From Paenibacillus timonensis (GTDB lineage Bacteria > Bacillota > Bacilli > Paenibacillales > Paenibacillaceae): 64,000 bases of DNA. The notes beneath the pieces were generated by a model. The model searched no databases, was not told the origin of the DNA, and saw only the letters and a program-made list of their open reading frames with translations. Below are positions 35,075-42,741 of the stretch, piece after piece (within the stretch, counting starts at the first letter, position 1; every line of letters starts with the position of its first letter). The translations under genes were made by a program, and so were the position numbers. The stretch covers positions 27,890 to 91,889 of the forward strand of contig NZ_JAKSXN010000015.1 in NCBI RefSeq assembly GCF_022427145.1, in the 5' to 3' direction.

Positions 35075-35365
35075 TTATTCCGCCCATTCGAGCCCTTCCA
35101 GGATTCGAAATTTCAATAACGCGAGCAGGAAATCCGTGTAGAAGTCTTTGCGCACGATGATTCGATACTGACGCTCCTGATCCTGATTCAAATAAAACAA
35201 AACATCGGTATACACGTCATTGTCCTCGAACCGTTTCTGTACTTCCCGCATCTTCGATAACAGCGGTTCGTCCTGCAGGAAAGTCAATTCGAATTCCACG
35301 TCATCGTCATTCGTCGTCTCGCGGATCCGAACCCGTTCCGGATCGATTCGATAATTCAGCGGCAT
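35075..35365 (-). CDS. Small protein of unknown function
   Basis: 96 residues, acidic in the N-terminal half ('TTNDDDVEFELTFLQDE'), no TM helix, no cysteine, no motif I recognise. Sequence pattern suggests a beta-rich start followed by a helix ('FYTDFLLALLKFRILEGLEW'). AGGGGGACGGGAC precedes the ATG. It is transcribed alone on the minus strand after the molybdenum-cofactor genes, 55 bp from the MocA-like gene's stop. Codon use looks like its neighbours, so I treat it as a real gene. Confidence 0.7.
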   Translation of the reverse strand: MPLNYRIDPERVRIRETTNDDDVEFELTFLQDEPLLSKMREVQKRFEDNDVYTDVLFYLNQDQERQYRIIVRKDFYTDFLLALLKFRILEGLEWAE

Positions 35366-35420
35366 GTCCCGTCCCCCTCATGCTTGGATGCCCTAAGGAT
35401 ATCTTGACTCCACGGAGAAG

Positions 35421-36047
35421 TCAACTTTTAGGAAAAACCGACAGACGAAACCGTTCATAATCCTCCGGGGTGTCGATATCCCGCGGTGCCGGACCGGGGA
35501 TCTTCACCTCAAGGATCTGGTCCTTGTATTGCTGCAGCAGCTCCTTGGCACCGGCATCGCCGTCCAGAGCCATCAATTCGGGGAACAGCTGCGCCGCGAA
35601 CAACACGGGATGCGCCGGACGATCGTCATAGCGCGTTTGAACGATCTCAGCACCGGTTTGGGCGAAGGCTTCTGCCGTTTGCCGGACGGCCTCCGGCGAG
35701 ATTTCCGGCTGATCCCCCAGCAGAACCTGAATCGCCGCCGGCAAATGACGCTCTTCCAACTGCCGAACCCCGGCCGCCAGCGAAGCGCCAAGTCCCCGGT
35801 CGGCCTGCGCCGTCGTCAGCCATTCCACCGTCAGGCCTTCGACCTGCTCGCGCCGTAGCGGACCGCCTTCGGCGGCAATCACCGCTACCCGCACATTCCC
35901 GGCTTCCAAAGCTTGGTGCACCGTTTGATGGAGCAGATTTCCGCGCGGCGCCGGCAACAGCAGCTTAGGTTCGCCCATCCGCCGGGAAGCGCCGCCGGCT
36001 AGAACCAGCGCCCATACGTCCCTTCTGCCTACTGCGTGCTCAGACAC
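35421..36047 (-). CDS. MocA/PucB-like molybdenum cofactor nucleotidyltransferase
   Basis: 208 residues with the MobA-like nucleotidyltransferase fold: 'LAGGASRRMGEPKLLLP' (nucleotide loop), 'LLGDQPEIS' (metal site) and 'PAHPVLFAAQLFPELMALDGDAGAKELL'. This subfamily transfers CMP from CTP to molybdopterin, giving the MCD cofactor of xanthine-dehydrogenase-type enzymes. The GTG start overlaps the XdhC stop by 8 bases. It is the last gene of the island operon and serves the hydroxylase encoded upstream. Confidence 0.88.
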   Translation of the reverse strand: MSEHAVGRRDVWALVLAGGASRRMGEPKLLLPAPRGNLLHQTVHQALEAGNVRVAVIAAEGGPLRREQVEGLTVEWLTTAQADRGLGASLAAGVRQLEERHLPAAIQVLLGDQPEISPEAVRQTAEAFAQTGAEIVQTRYDDRPAHPVLFAAQLFPELMALDGDAGAKELLQQYKDQILEVKIPGPAPRDIDTPEDYERFRLSVFPKS

Positions 36048-37197
36048 GGCAGGACTCCGGGAATAAGGGCTCGTCCAGAATCAAAGATCGTGGTGACGAC
36101 AAATCGTTCCCGCTACCTCCCCCGCCGATTGGCGCTTTTCGATCACGCAGGAAACCGCCGCTGCGGCCGTTCTTGACGGCGGTCATTTCCGCCAAGATGC
36201 TCATCGCGATCTCCTCAGGGGTTTCCGCGCCGATGTCCAGACCTACCGGAGAATACAGCTTCCCCAGCAGCTTGGGGTCGATCCCGCCGTTCGGCTCGCC
36301 CTCTGTCTGCTTCGGCTCCAGGATTTTCTCCAAGCGGTAGCGGGAGCCGACCAAGCCGAGATAAGCCACCTCCGGCGTTAACATCCGATGGACCGCCTCC
36401 CGGTCCAGATCCAGGTTGTGCGACATGACGACGACGTATTTGCCCCGGACGTCGATTTGTTCAAACGCGAAACGCGGGATAATCCGCAGCTCGTCGGCTG
36501 CGGGGAACCGCTCCCGCGTCGCCTTGTCCGTCGCATGATACGCGACGGTCACCCGCCACTGCAGCCGGCGAGCCAGGCTGCAGAGCAAGCGCGCATCGTC
36601 GCCGACGCCGACGATGACCAGCTCCGGGCGCGGTGCGACCCGCTCCAGCAGCAGCTCCAGCTGCGTGCTGCCCTCGGTGTGTCGCACCAGCCCGGCCCGC
36701 CGGCCTGCGCCCAGCAGGCCGGCTTCCACCGCCGCGGCGGCGAGCGTACGGCGCGCGCCCGGCGGCACGGCGGCGGGATCGGAGGAACCGATCACCGTCG
36801 CCGCCACGTACGGCTCGCGCGTTTCCACGCGCCGCCGCAAGTCGCCGATGATCCGGTCCGCCGCATCCGGCGAACGGACCGGATCAAACGGCTCGAGCCA
36901 CACCGTGATCGCCCCGTTGCACCCGAGGCCGATCCCCCACACTTCGTCTTCCCCGATGCGGAAGTCGTATAACAGCTTGCGGGGCTCCAGCGTACGAAGC
37001 ACCTCCTGCGCATGCTCGCGCAGGTCTTCTTCGATGCAGCCGCCGCTCAGGATGCCCGTCACCTCGCCGTCGGCATGGATGAGGCAGCGCGCGCCTTCCC
37101 GGCGATAGGCGGAGCCGTCCACATCGACGATGGCTGCGACGACGCAAGCCCGGCTCTCCGACTGGCATGCGTCCAGCGCACGGATGAGCTCCTCCAT
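36040..37197 (-). CDS. XdhC-family molybdenum cofactor maturation protein
   Basis: 385 residues: N-terminal XdhC/CoxI domain ('VDGSAYRREGARCLIHADGEVTGILSGGCIEEDL') and C-terminal Rossmann XdhC_C domain ('LVIVGVGDDARLLCSLARRLQW', 'GLVGSRYRLEKIL', 'PVGLDIGAETPEEIAMSILAE'). XdhC proteins carry the matured, sulfurated MCD to xanthine-dehydrogenase-type enzymes. The gene looks visibly more GC-rich than the window average. It is separated from the large hydroxylase subunit gene by 419 bp that hold a palindromic repeat array. Confidence 0.92.
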   Translation of the reverse strand: MEELIRALDACQSESRACVVAAIVDVDGSAYRREGARCLIHADGEVTGILSGGCIEEDLREHAQEVLRTLEPRKLLYDFRIGEDEVWGIGLGCNGAITVWLEPFDPVRSPDAADRIIGDLRRRVETREPYVAATVIGSSDPAAVPPGARRTLAAAAVEAGLLGAGRRAGLVRHTEGSTQLELLLERVAPRPELVIVGVGDDARLLCSLARRLQWRVTVAYHATDKATRERFPAADELRIIPRFAFEQIDVRGKYVVVMSHNLDLDREAVHRMLTPEVAYLGLVGSRYRLEKILEPKQTEGEPNGGIDPKLLGKLYSPVGLDIGAETPEEIAMSILAEMTAVKNGRSGGFLRDRKAPIGGGGSGNDLSSPRSLILDEPLFPESCRV

Positions 37198-37268
37198 GTT
37201 CTCGTCATCTCCCGTCTTTCTTTCATTGTCCGTATCTTTCCTCGTAACACGCTTCCGGCATGGAAGAA

Positions 37269-37547
37269 ATGTTACATTTTCTACAACATGATGGCCGGTA
37301 ATAGGAGCTCCAAGGCGTAAATGTTGTATTTTCTACAACATTACGGCTTGAAAAAGCGGCTTCAATGCGTAAATGTTGCAGTTTGTGCAACATATTCTAC
37401 CAATAGGAGAGGAATAAGCCCCAAATGTTGCAGTTTTTGCAACATATTCCGCTACTACGCGAGGAACAACCTCTAATTGTTGCAGTTTTTGCAGCTTATC
37501 CCTATACACCACATTTTTGCCTTAAATTGCTGTACGTTCTGCAACAT
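37269..37547. repeat. Six-copy tandem array of palindromic repeats, 52-bp period
   Basis: A 21-base palindromic core starts at 37269, 37321, 37373, 37425, 37477 and 37527 (period 52, last 50). The best copies read ATGTTGCA, five bases, TGCAACAT. Copy 2 has TA/TA where others have CA/TG, so both arms changed together (ATGTTGTA/TACAACAT). The 31 bases between cores are poorly conserved. The array fills most of the 419-bp gap between the XdhC and large-subunit genes; the rest of that gap (37198-37268, 37548-37616) holds no gene I can see. Confidence 0.85.
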
Positions 37548-37580
37548 TTCCCTTCAACCGAGTTCAAACAGGGTTCAACC

Positions 37581-37625
37581 TTATGATCCTTGCTACTCTT
37601 GCGATTCTTACGATCCTTACGATTG
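37581..37625. repeat. 9-bp tandem repeat across a stop codon
   Basis: Five 9-base units (ttatgatcc, ttgctactc, ttgcgattc, ttacgatcc, ttacgattg) run from 37581 to 37625. The last unit covers the stop codon and final residues of the hydroxylase large subunit. Confidence 0.6.
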
Positions 37626-39932
37626 CAGCGATTTCCACACCCGCTCCGCCGACAGCGGCAGCACGTACCCGCGCCGCCCTGTCGCATGGGCGATCGCGTT
37701 AGCGATCGCGCCCGGAACCGGGTCGAGCGCTACCTCACCCAGCGACTTGGCTCCAAACGGGCCATGCGGATCGGCTTCCTGCACGAAATGCACCTGGACG
37801 TCCGGCAAATCCTTGGCACCCGGCATGCGGTAGTCCATCATCGAAGGGTTCAGCACTTTGCCTTCCTGCACGATGAGATCCTCCATCGTCACCCAGCCGA
37901 TACCCTGGGCTACGGCGCCCAGGACCTGGCTTTTGGCCATCGTTTCGTGAATGATCGTACCCGAATCGTGTACGGCCCAATAACCGACCACTTTCGTCCG
38001 GCCGGTGTCCGGGTCGACCTCGACCTCGGCGACATGCGCCGCGAACGGATAGTTCGGCGAAGGATGCCCGAAATAACTGGCGTCCGGCAGCTCGGTGTCC
38101 GGTACATAGGTTTCCTTGACGGTAAGCTCCTCGCCGGCATGGCGAGCCCGGAACCAATCGGCGACATCGCTAAGCGTATAGGACTTTCCGTCGTGCTTCA
38201 CGACGCCCGCCTCATACGCAGCTCCCTCGCCAAGAGCCTGAACGGCCAATTGCCGAATTTCGCGGACCAGCGATTCCGCAGCCTTTTGTACGGCATTGCC
38301 GCCCATGACCGTACTGCGGGACGCCAGCGTACCGATGCCAAACGGATACCGTCCGGTATCGCCGGATTTCACCAAAATCTCGTCTTCCGGAACGCCCAGC
38401 ACACGGCTGGCGATTCGCGCGTAGGTCATCGTCATCCCTTGGCCCAGCTCGATTTCGCCGGTTTCCACTTCGACGAATCCGCCCGGTTTGATGCGGATCA
38501 CCGCCGTCGAGCCGTCAAAGCGCGGATCGATCGCGCGGAAGCCCGAGACGTGGTTGGCCACCGCAAGGCCAAGGCCGCGGTAAGGCGGCAGCTCGTTCCT
38601 CCGCTCCCAACCGGACAGCTCCTTCACCTTTTCGATGCATTCCTCCAAACTGCATGTATCGAGACGATAGCCGTGCAGCGTCGTATCGCCGGCGTGGACG
38701 ATATTTTTGAGGCGCAGCTCGGCCGGATCCATCCCCAGCTCCAGCGCGATTTCGTCAATCACGCTTTCCACCGCGAACAGCATTTCCGCATTCCCGAACC
38801 CGCGCATGCAAGTGGTCGGGCTATTGTTGGTGTATACCAAGTAGCCCGTCGACTTCACATTGCGAAAATGATAGATATTGTCGGCCCGGGTACAGGCGGT
38901 CGCGATCACGTTCGGGCTCCAGTACACCCGAGCCCCGGCATCCGCGTACACGGTAAGATCCTTGTAAACGAAGTTTCCTTCGGCATCTGCGCCGATCTCA
39001 ATGTCGAAGGTCAGCGGAACGCGGGGATGGGCCGTCATCATGTCCTCATGGCGGTCCAAAATGATCTTCACATGCCGTCCCGTGACCATCGCCAACGCGG
39101 CGGCAATCACATGGACTTTCAGGACGTATTTGGCGCCAAAAGACCCCCCAATTGGCGGCACGATGATCCGCACTTTATCCTCCGGTAAGCCAAACCCGGC
39201 AGCATACGCTTCCCGCGCCCGGTACGGGATGTGGGAAGGCGCCCAAATGGTAATGCCCTCCTCCTCCGACCAAAATGCAATCGCCCCGACCGGCTCCAAA
39301 TGCCCCTGATAAATCCGGTTCGATACGTAACGCCCGCCTTTGATGACGGATGCTTTCTTCTTCCCTTCCTCCAAGTCGCCGCGGGCGACATCCACTTTCA
39401 TCGGCCGATTCAGCTCCACGTCCTCGTGGATCTGCGGCGCTCCGGAAACCATCGCCTCCTCCGGATCAAAGACGCCGTCCAGAGGTTCAAAATCCACCTC
39501 GATCAGCGCCAATGCCTGCTCGGCCGCCTCCTTCGTCTCCGCAGCCACCGCCGCAATTTCGTCGCCGATGAAGATCACGCGGTCTTTCGCGAGAATGTTC
39601 CAGTCTTTGAATTTGGTTGGCCCGTATTTATGGCTGGGCACGTCGTTAGCCGTAATGACGGCATGAACGCCTTCGACCTGACGGGCTTTCTCCACGTCAA
39701 TCCGCTTGATCCGAGCATGCGCGTAAGGACTGCGGTAGATGGCGCCAATCAACTGCCCGGGAAAGTTCATGTCGTGAAGGTAACGAGTTTCCCCTTCCAG
39801 CTTGGACTTCAAATCCAGCGGCTTTTGCTTTAGCGCCGGATTGACTTGCCGAGCCGACTTGTTCGGGTCGGCCGGGTTCATGACCTTGGCGTCCGTCGAT
39901 TGGCTGGGCTGCTGCATGCGGTTCGTCGTCAT
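37617..39932 (-). CDS. Molybdenum hydroxylase large subunit (CoxL/XdhA-type)
   Basis: 771 residues from the ATG at 39932, which overlaps the stop of the 2Fe-2S subunit gene (ATGA). Xanthine-dehydrogenase superfamily: 'GGSFGAKYVLK' in the cofactor region, 'ELGQGMTMTYARIA' and the C-terminal 'GAKSLGE' carrying the catalytic glutamate (about E733). The enzyme hydroxylates an aromatic heterocycle or aldehyde with water as the oxygen source. 'GAKSLGE' differs slightly from the usual 'GAKGVGE'. The first 35 residues (polar, Gln/Asn/Lys rich) are an unusual extension. The absence of the AYRCSFR loop of CO dehydrogenase argues against CO as substrate. Confidence 0.93.
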   Translation of the reverse strand: MTTNRMQQPSQSTDAKVMNPADPNKSARQVNPALKQKPLDLKSKLEGETRYLHDMNFPGQLIGAIYRSPYAHARIKRIDVEKARQVEGVHAVITANDVPSHKYGPTKFKDWNILAKDRVIFIGDEIAAVAAETKEAAEQALALIEVDFEPLDGVFDPEEAMVSGAPQIHEDVELNRPMKVDVARGDLEEGKKKASVIKGGRYVSNRIYQGHLEPVGAIAFWSEEEGITIWAPSHIPYRAREAYAAGFGLPEDKVRIIVPPIGGSFGAKYVLKVHVIAAALAMVTGRHVKIILDRHEDMMTAHPRVPLTFDIEIGADAEGNFVYKDLTVYADAGARVYWSPNVIATACTRADNIYHFRNVKSTGYLVYTNNSPTTCMRGFGNAEMLFAVESVIDEIALELGMDPAELRLKNIVHAGDTTLHGYRLDTCSLEECIEKVKELSGWERRNELPPYRGLGLAVANHVSGFRAIDPRFDGSTAVIRIKPGGFVEVETGEIELGQGMTMTYARIASRVLGVPEDEILVKSGDTGRYPFGIGTLASRSTVMGGNAVQKAAESLVREIRQLAVQALGEGAAYEAGVVKHDGKSYTLSDVADWFRARHAGEELTVKETYVPDTELPDASYFGHPSPNYPFAAHVAEVEVDPDTGRTKVVGYWAVHDSGTIIHETMAKSQVLGAVAQGIGWVTMEDLIVQEGKVLNPSMMDYRMPGAKDLPDVQVHFVQEADPHGPFGAKSLGEVALDPVPGAIANAIAHATGRRGYVLPLSAERVWKSLQS

Positions 39933-40423
39933 CGCACGGCTCCTTTCGAGGCCAGAACGTGCTCCGCCGCTTCGATGATGCCGCGGTATCCGGTACACCG
40001 GCACAGGTTGTTCTTCAGCGCCGCTCCAATGTCGCCGCCGAAAAGGGCCGGATTTTGCAGCCAAGCCCAAGTCGTCATCATGACCCCCGGAGTACAAAAG
40101 CCGCATTGCACGCCGCCGTACTCCTGCATCGCCTGCTCCAGCTCCCGGAATTCGGGATGCCGCGCCAAGCCCTCGATCGTTTCAACCGTTTGCCCTTTTG
40201 CCGAAGCGGCCGGCACCAGACAGGAGACGACCGGCTGCCCGTCAAGCAGTACGGTGCAAGCGCCGCATTCGCCGGTCCGGCAGCCGATTTTGGTCCCCGT
40301 CAGGCCTTGTCCTTCACGGATCACGTCCGCCAGCGAAGCCGTCGCCTCGCCGTTCCAGGTCACGTCCTCGCCGTTTATGGTTAACGTCATGCTACTAGGG
40401 TTATGGTTATGTCCGCCGTTCAT
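39929..40423 (-). CDS. Molybdenum hydroxylase 2Fe-2S subunit (CoxS-type)
   Basis: 164 residues from the ATG at 40423 (GAAGGTG upstream). N-terminal plant-type [2Fe-2S] site 'GCRTGECGACTVLLDG...C' and C-terminal helical [2Fe-2S] site 'CGFCTPG...CRCTGY' are both intact. It passes electrons from the molybdenum centre to FAD. The N-terminus has a short His/Asn-rich tail (MNGGHNHNPSS) before the ferredoxin fold. Confidence 0.94.
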   Translation of the reverse strand: MNGGHNHNPSSMTLTINGEDVTWNGEATASLADVIREGQGLTGTKIGCRTGECGACTVLLDGQPVVSCLVPAASAKGQTVETIEGLARHPEFRELEQAMQEYGGVQCGFCTPGVMMTTWAWLQNPALFGGDIGAALKNNLCRCTGYRGIIEAAEHVLASKGAVR

Positions 40424-40454
40424 GAGGCAGCACCTTCTTCCTTTGTGCGTATGC

Positions 40455-41414
40455 TTATGTGTCTTGTACGGAGGAGTGGAAAACTTCTTGCGGCGTGAAG
40501 CTGCGCCCAAGCAAGCCGTCCTCCTGCAGATAGGAAATGAACGTCTCGATCTGCGGCCAATTGGCGGAGACGCCGTACGGCCACATATCCCCGTTCATCA
40601 GCTTGGCCGATTGTTCGGCAGATTCCCAGACGAACGGATTGGAAGTTGCGTTGCGAATCGTCTCCAGCAACTCGGTGATGCCTTCCTCTTTGATCTCCCG
40701 CATCAGTTCGTACAGCTGCTTGGGCAGCTCGGGGAACTGCCGGGCGGTTTCCGCCTTCAGCGAAATCAAGTGCATGATCGGAAAAATTCCCGTACGCCCA
40801 TAATACTCCCGCTCCACGTTCCAAACATCGGGGAACAACCGGCGCAGCACGCCGCCTTCGCCCGAAGCGGGGAACAGCTTGGCCGGCGGACGCCGGGCCG
40901 TCATGATCGCATCGACTTTGCCATCGGCCAGCGCCTCGAAAATATCGCCTTCCGTCAATTTTGCCGGAATGTCTACCGGAACCCGTTCGGGACGGAACGT
41001 AAACCATTCCATCTCCTCATTGGCGATGCCCCATTCATGCCGGAACATGCCCCGGACCCATACGGCCGCCGTCATTTGAAACTCGGGAAAACCGAACCGT
41101 TTGCCCTTCAGCTCGGAAGGATGGGTACACGGGCTGTCCGAGCGTACATAAATCGCGTTATGCCGGAACGACCGCGACAGAAATGCCGGAATCGCCGTTA
41201 ACCGCGTATCGCCTCCGCCTTTGGCAATCAGGTAAGAGGCCAGCGATAGCTCGGATACGTCATAGGCGGCCTGCGAAATTTGCTTGACAAAAATCTCCTC
41301 GATCGACTCCTGCTGCACATCCAGCTCAAAGCCGGTCAACGTTTTGTCGCCACCTAGCAGCTTCAAGGTGCGGTCGCTTTCCGACATCGCCACCGTTAAT
41401 TTGGTTCCTGTCAT
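40455..41414 (-). CDS. 4,5-dihydroxyphthalate decarboxylase-like protein (Pht5 family)
   Basis: 319 residues with a periplasmic-binding-protein fold but no signal peptide or lipobox, so it is cytosolic. The segments 'YDVSELSLASYL', 'IPAFLSRSFRHNAIYVR', 'LKGKRFGFPEFQMTAAVWVRG' and 'EHxYYxRTGIFPIMH'-like region (E-R-E-Y-Y-G-R-T-G-I-F-P-I-M-H) match my memory of Pht5, the cofactor-free 4,5-dihydroxyphthalate decarboxylase, rather than transport proteins. It lies between the 2Fe-2S and FAD subunit genes of the hydroxylase, so it is part of the same pathway. It could also be a substrate-binding or isomerase relative; the reaction is inference. Confidence 0.75.
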   Translation of the reverse strand: MTGTKLTVAMSESDRTLKLLGGDKTLTGFELDVQQESIEEIFVKQISQAAYDVSELSLASYLIAKGGGDTRLTAIPAFLSRSFRHNAIYVRSDSPCTHPSELKGKRFGFPEFQMTAAVWVRGMFRHEWGIANEEMEWFTFRPERVPVDIPAKLTEGDIFEALADGKVDAIMTARRPPAKLFPASGEGGVLRRLFPDVWNVEREYYGRTGIFPIMHLISLKAETARQFPELPKQLYELMREIKEEGITELLETIRNATSNPFVWESAEQSAKLMNGDMWPYGVSANWPQIETFISYLQEDGLLGRSFTPQEVFHSSVQDT

Positions 41415-41435
41415 GCTTGATGCTCCTTCCCCTCG

Positions 41436-42284
41436 TTACAGGCCGTTAGCGAGCAAAGCGTTCGCGGCCCGCCTGATATAAGTTCCGACCAAAGCTCGGC
41501 GGTAATCCGCGCTGGCGCGCACGTCCGTGATCGGCGAGCTGCGCCGGGCGTACAGGCCGCCGAGCTCCTCCAGCTTGACGGCGGTGAGTTCGCCGCTCCA
41601 GCGCTGGTCTTCCTCCGCGCTCAGCGCGAAAGGCTTGGGCGCGGCCGCGCCAACCGCGGCGGTCCCCCACTCGATCTCACTCCCATTGCCTTGCAGCAGC
41701 AAGGCGACGGAGACGATCGAGATGTCGGTTGCCGCGCGCTGGTCATGCCGCAGAAACACCTGCGGCACCTCCAGCATCCGGGCCGGGATGAACAGCGACG
41801 CGATCAGCTCGCGCTCGCGAAGCTGGGTCGCCTTCGGCCCGGAAATGAAGTCCGCGATCGGCACGCTTCGGGTGCCGTCCGCCCCGGCAAGCCGGACTTC
41901 CGCTCGGTAAGCCACGAGCGGAACGACCATGTCGGCTGCCGGGGAGGCGTTCGCCACGTTGCCGCCGAGCGATGCGCGGTTTTGGATCTGCCAGCCGCCG
42001 ACGATGCGGGCGGCTTGTTGCAGCGCGGGCACGACGCCGAACGCGTCGCTGCCCCAAATTTCGGCGGCCGTCACCGCGGCGCCGATCTCGAGACCCGCCT
42101 CGGTTCGGCGGGTCGTACACAGCTCCGGCACGCGCCGGATGTCGAGCCAGTCGGTGTGCTCCGACTCGTACGATTTGCGCTGCGCGTTCACGAACAAATC
42201 GGTTCCCCCGCACACGATGCGGGGATTACGCTCCCGAAGCAGCTCTAGCGCTTCGTCTAAACTGCGGGGCTGTAGCCAGGCCAT
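41436..42284 (-). CDS. Molybdenum hydroxylase FAD subunit (CoxM-type)
   Basis: 282 residues of the VAO-like FAD-binding family: 'IVCGGTDLFV' (residues about 23-32) and 'RASLGGNVANASPAADMV' (about 102-119) bind FAD; the C-terminal CO_deh_flav_C domain ends with 'RRALVGTYIRRA'. It takes electrons from the 2Fe-2S subunit. AAGGAGGGG precedes the ATG. The gene is visibly GC-rich. With the CoxS- and CoxL-type subunits the enzyme is a complete heterotrimer, though a decarboxylase-like gene is inserted between the subunit genes. Confidence 0.93.
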   Translation of the reverse strand: MAWLQPRSLDEALELLRERNPRIVCGGTDLFVNAQRKSYESEHTDWLDIRRVPELCTTRRTEAGLEIGAAVTAAEIWGSDAFGVVPALQQAARIVGGWQIQNRASLGGNVANASPAADMVVPLVAYRAEVRLAGADGTRSVPIADFISGPKATQLRERELIASLFIPARMLEVPQVFLRHDQRAATDISIVSVALLLQGNGSEIEWGTAAVGAAAPKPFALSAEEDQRWSGELTAVKLEELGGLYARRSSPITDVRASADYRRALVGTYIRRAANALLANGL

Positions 42285-42367
42285 AATTGCCCCTCCTTCA
42301 TGTGAATATTGGTTATGTCATGAAGCCGCAAGACTCCTTGCCAGCTTTGGGGTTTGCTGCCCGTTCC

Positions 42368-42679
42368 CTACTCTAGCGCCGTCGCCAAATCCTTGATCCA
42401 AGGACGGCCGGTCAACGGCTCGATCTTGACCTCGCTGCCCGGAACGGCGCGAATGCTGCATAGGTAACCGGGTTTGCCGTCAACGAAAGCCGAGCATTCT
42501 TTGCAGGCATTGGCGGAACGGCAGGAATACCGCACCGAAAAGGACGGATCCTTATGCTCCCGAATCCAAAAAATCGCATCCAGCAAGCTCATGCCGTCCC
42601 GGAACGGGACCTCGAATGTCTCCAGGGAAGCGCCGCTTTCGGCATCGCCGCGAACCACGTTTAAAGTAACTGTTGCCAT
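42368..42679 (-). CDS. Stand-alone 2Fe-2S protein (SdhB/FrdB N-domain only)
   Basis: 103 residues from the ATG at 42679 (AAGGGAG upstream). It matches only the N-terminal ferredoxin domain of succinate dehydrogenase/fumarate reductase iron-sulfur subunits: 'YSCRSANACKECSAFVDGKPGYLC' gives C-x4-C-x2-C and a later Cys. The C-terminal half with [4Fe-4S]/[3Fe-4S] clusters is absent. It lies 62 bp after the flavoprotein gene and probably delivers electrons to it, or takes them from it. Confidence 0.85.
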   Translation of the reverse strand: MATVTLNVVRGDAESGASLETFEVPFRDGMSLLDAIFWIREHKDPSFSVRYSCRSANACKECSAFVDGKPGYLCSIRAVPGSEVKIEPLTGRPWIKDLATALE

Positions 42680-42741
42680 TGTTTGTGTCTCCCTTCTTTC
42701 GTAACCGACATGCCGGCTCGCTTGATCTCGTACGTTCTTCG

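Noticed and set aside
37269..37547. CRISPR array
   Set aside because: The conserved unit is a short palindrome with diverged arms, the gaps are near-constant but not unique spacer-like with perfect repeats, and no cas gene is in the window.
37590..39188. 532-residue plus-strand frame across the hydroxylase large-subunit gene
   Set aside because: Antisense shadow of a GC-rich gene: the product is rich in Arg/His with no domain, and the minus-strand frame has family motifs and a start coupled to its neighbour.
39846..41201. 451-residue plus-strand frame over three minus-strand genes
   Set aside because: Spans parts of the large subunit, 2Fe-2S subunit and Pht5-like genes, has no ribosome site and unnatural composition.
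40455..41414. Extra ABC substrate-binding protein
   Set aside because: No signal peptide or lipobox, and a complete importer with its own lipoprotein lies elsewhere in the operon; blocks fit Pht5 better.
37617..42284. Carbon monoxide dehydrogenase (coxMSL)
   Set aside because: Order and the missing AYRCSFR active-site loop do not fit CO oxidation; the neighbours point to ring metabolism.
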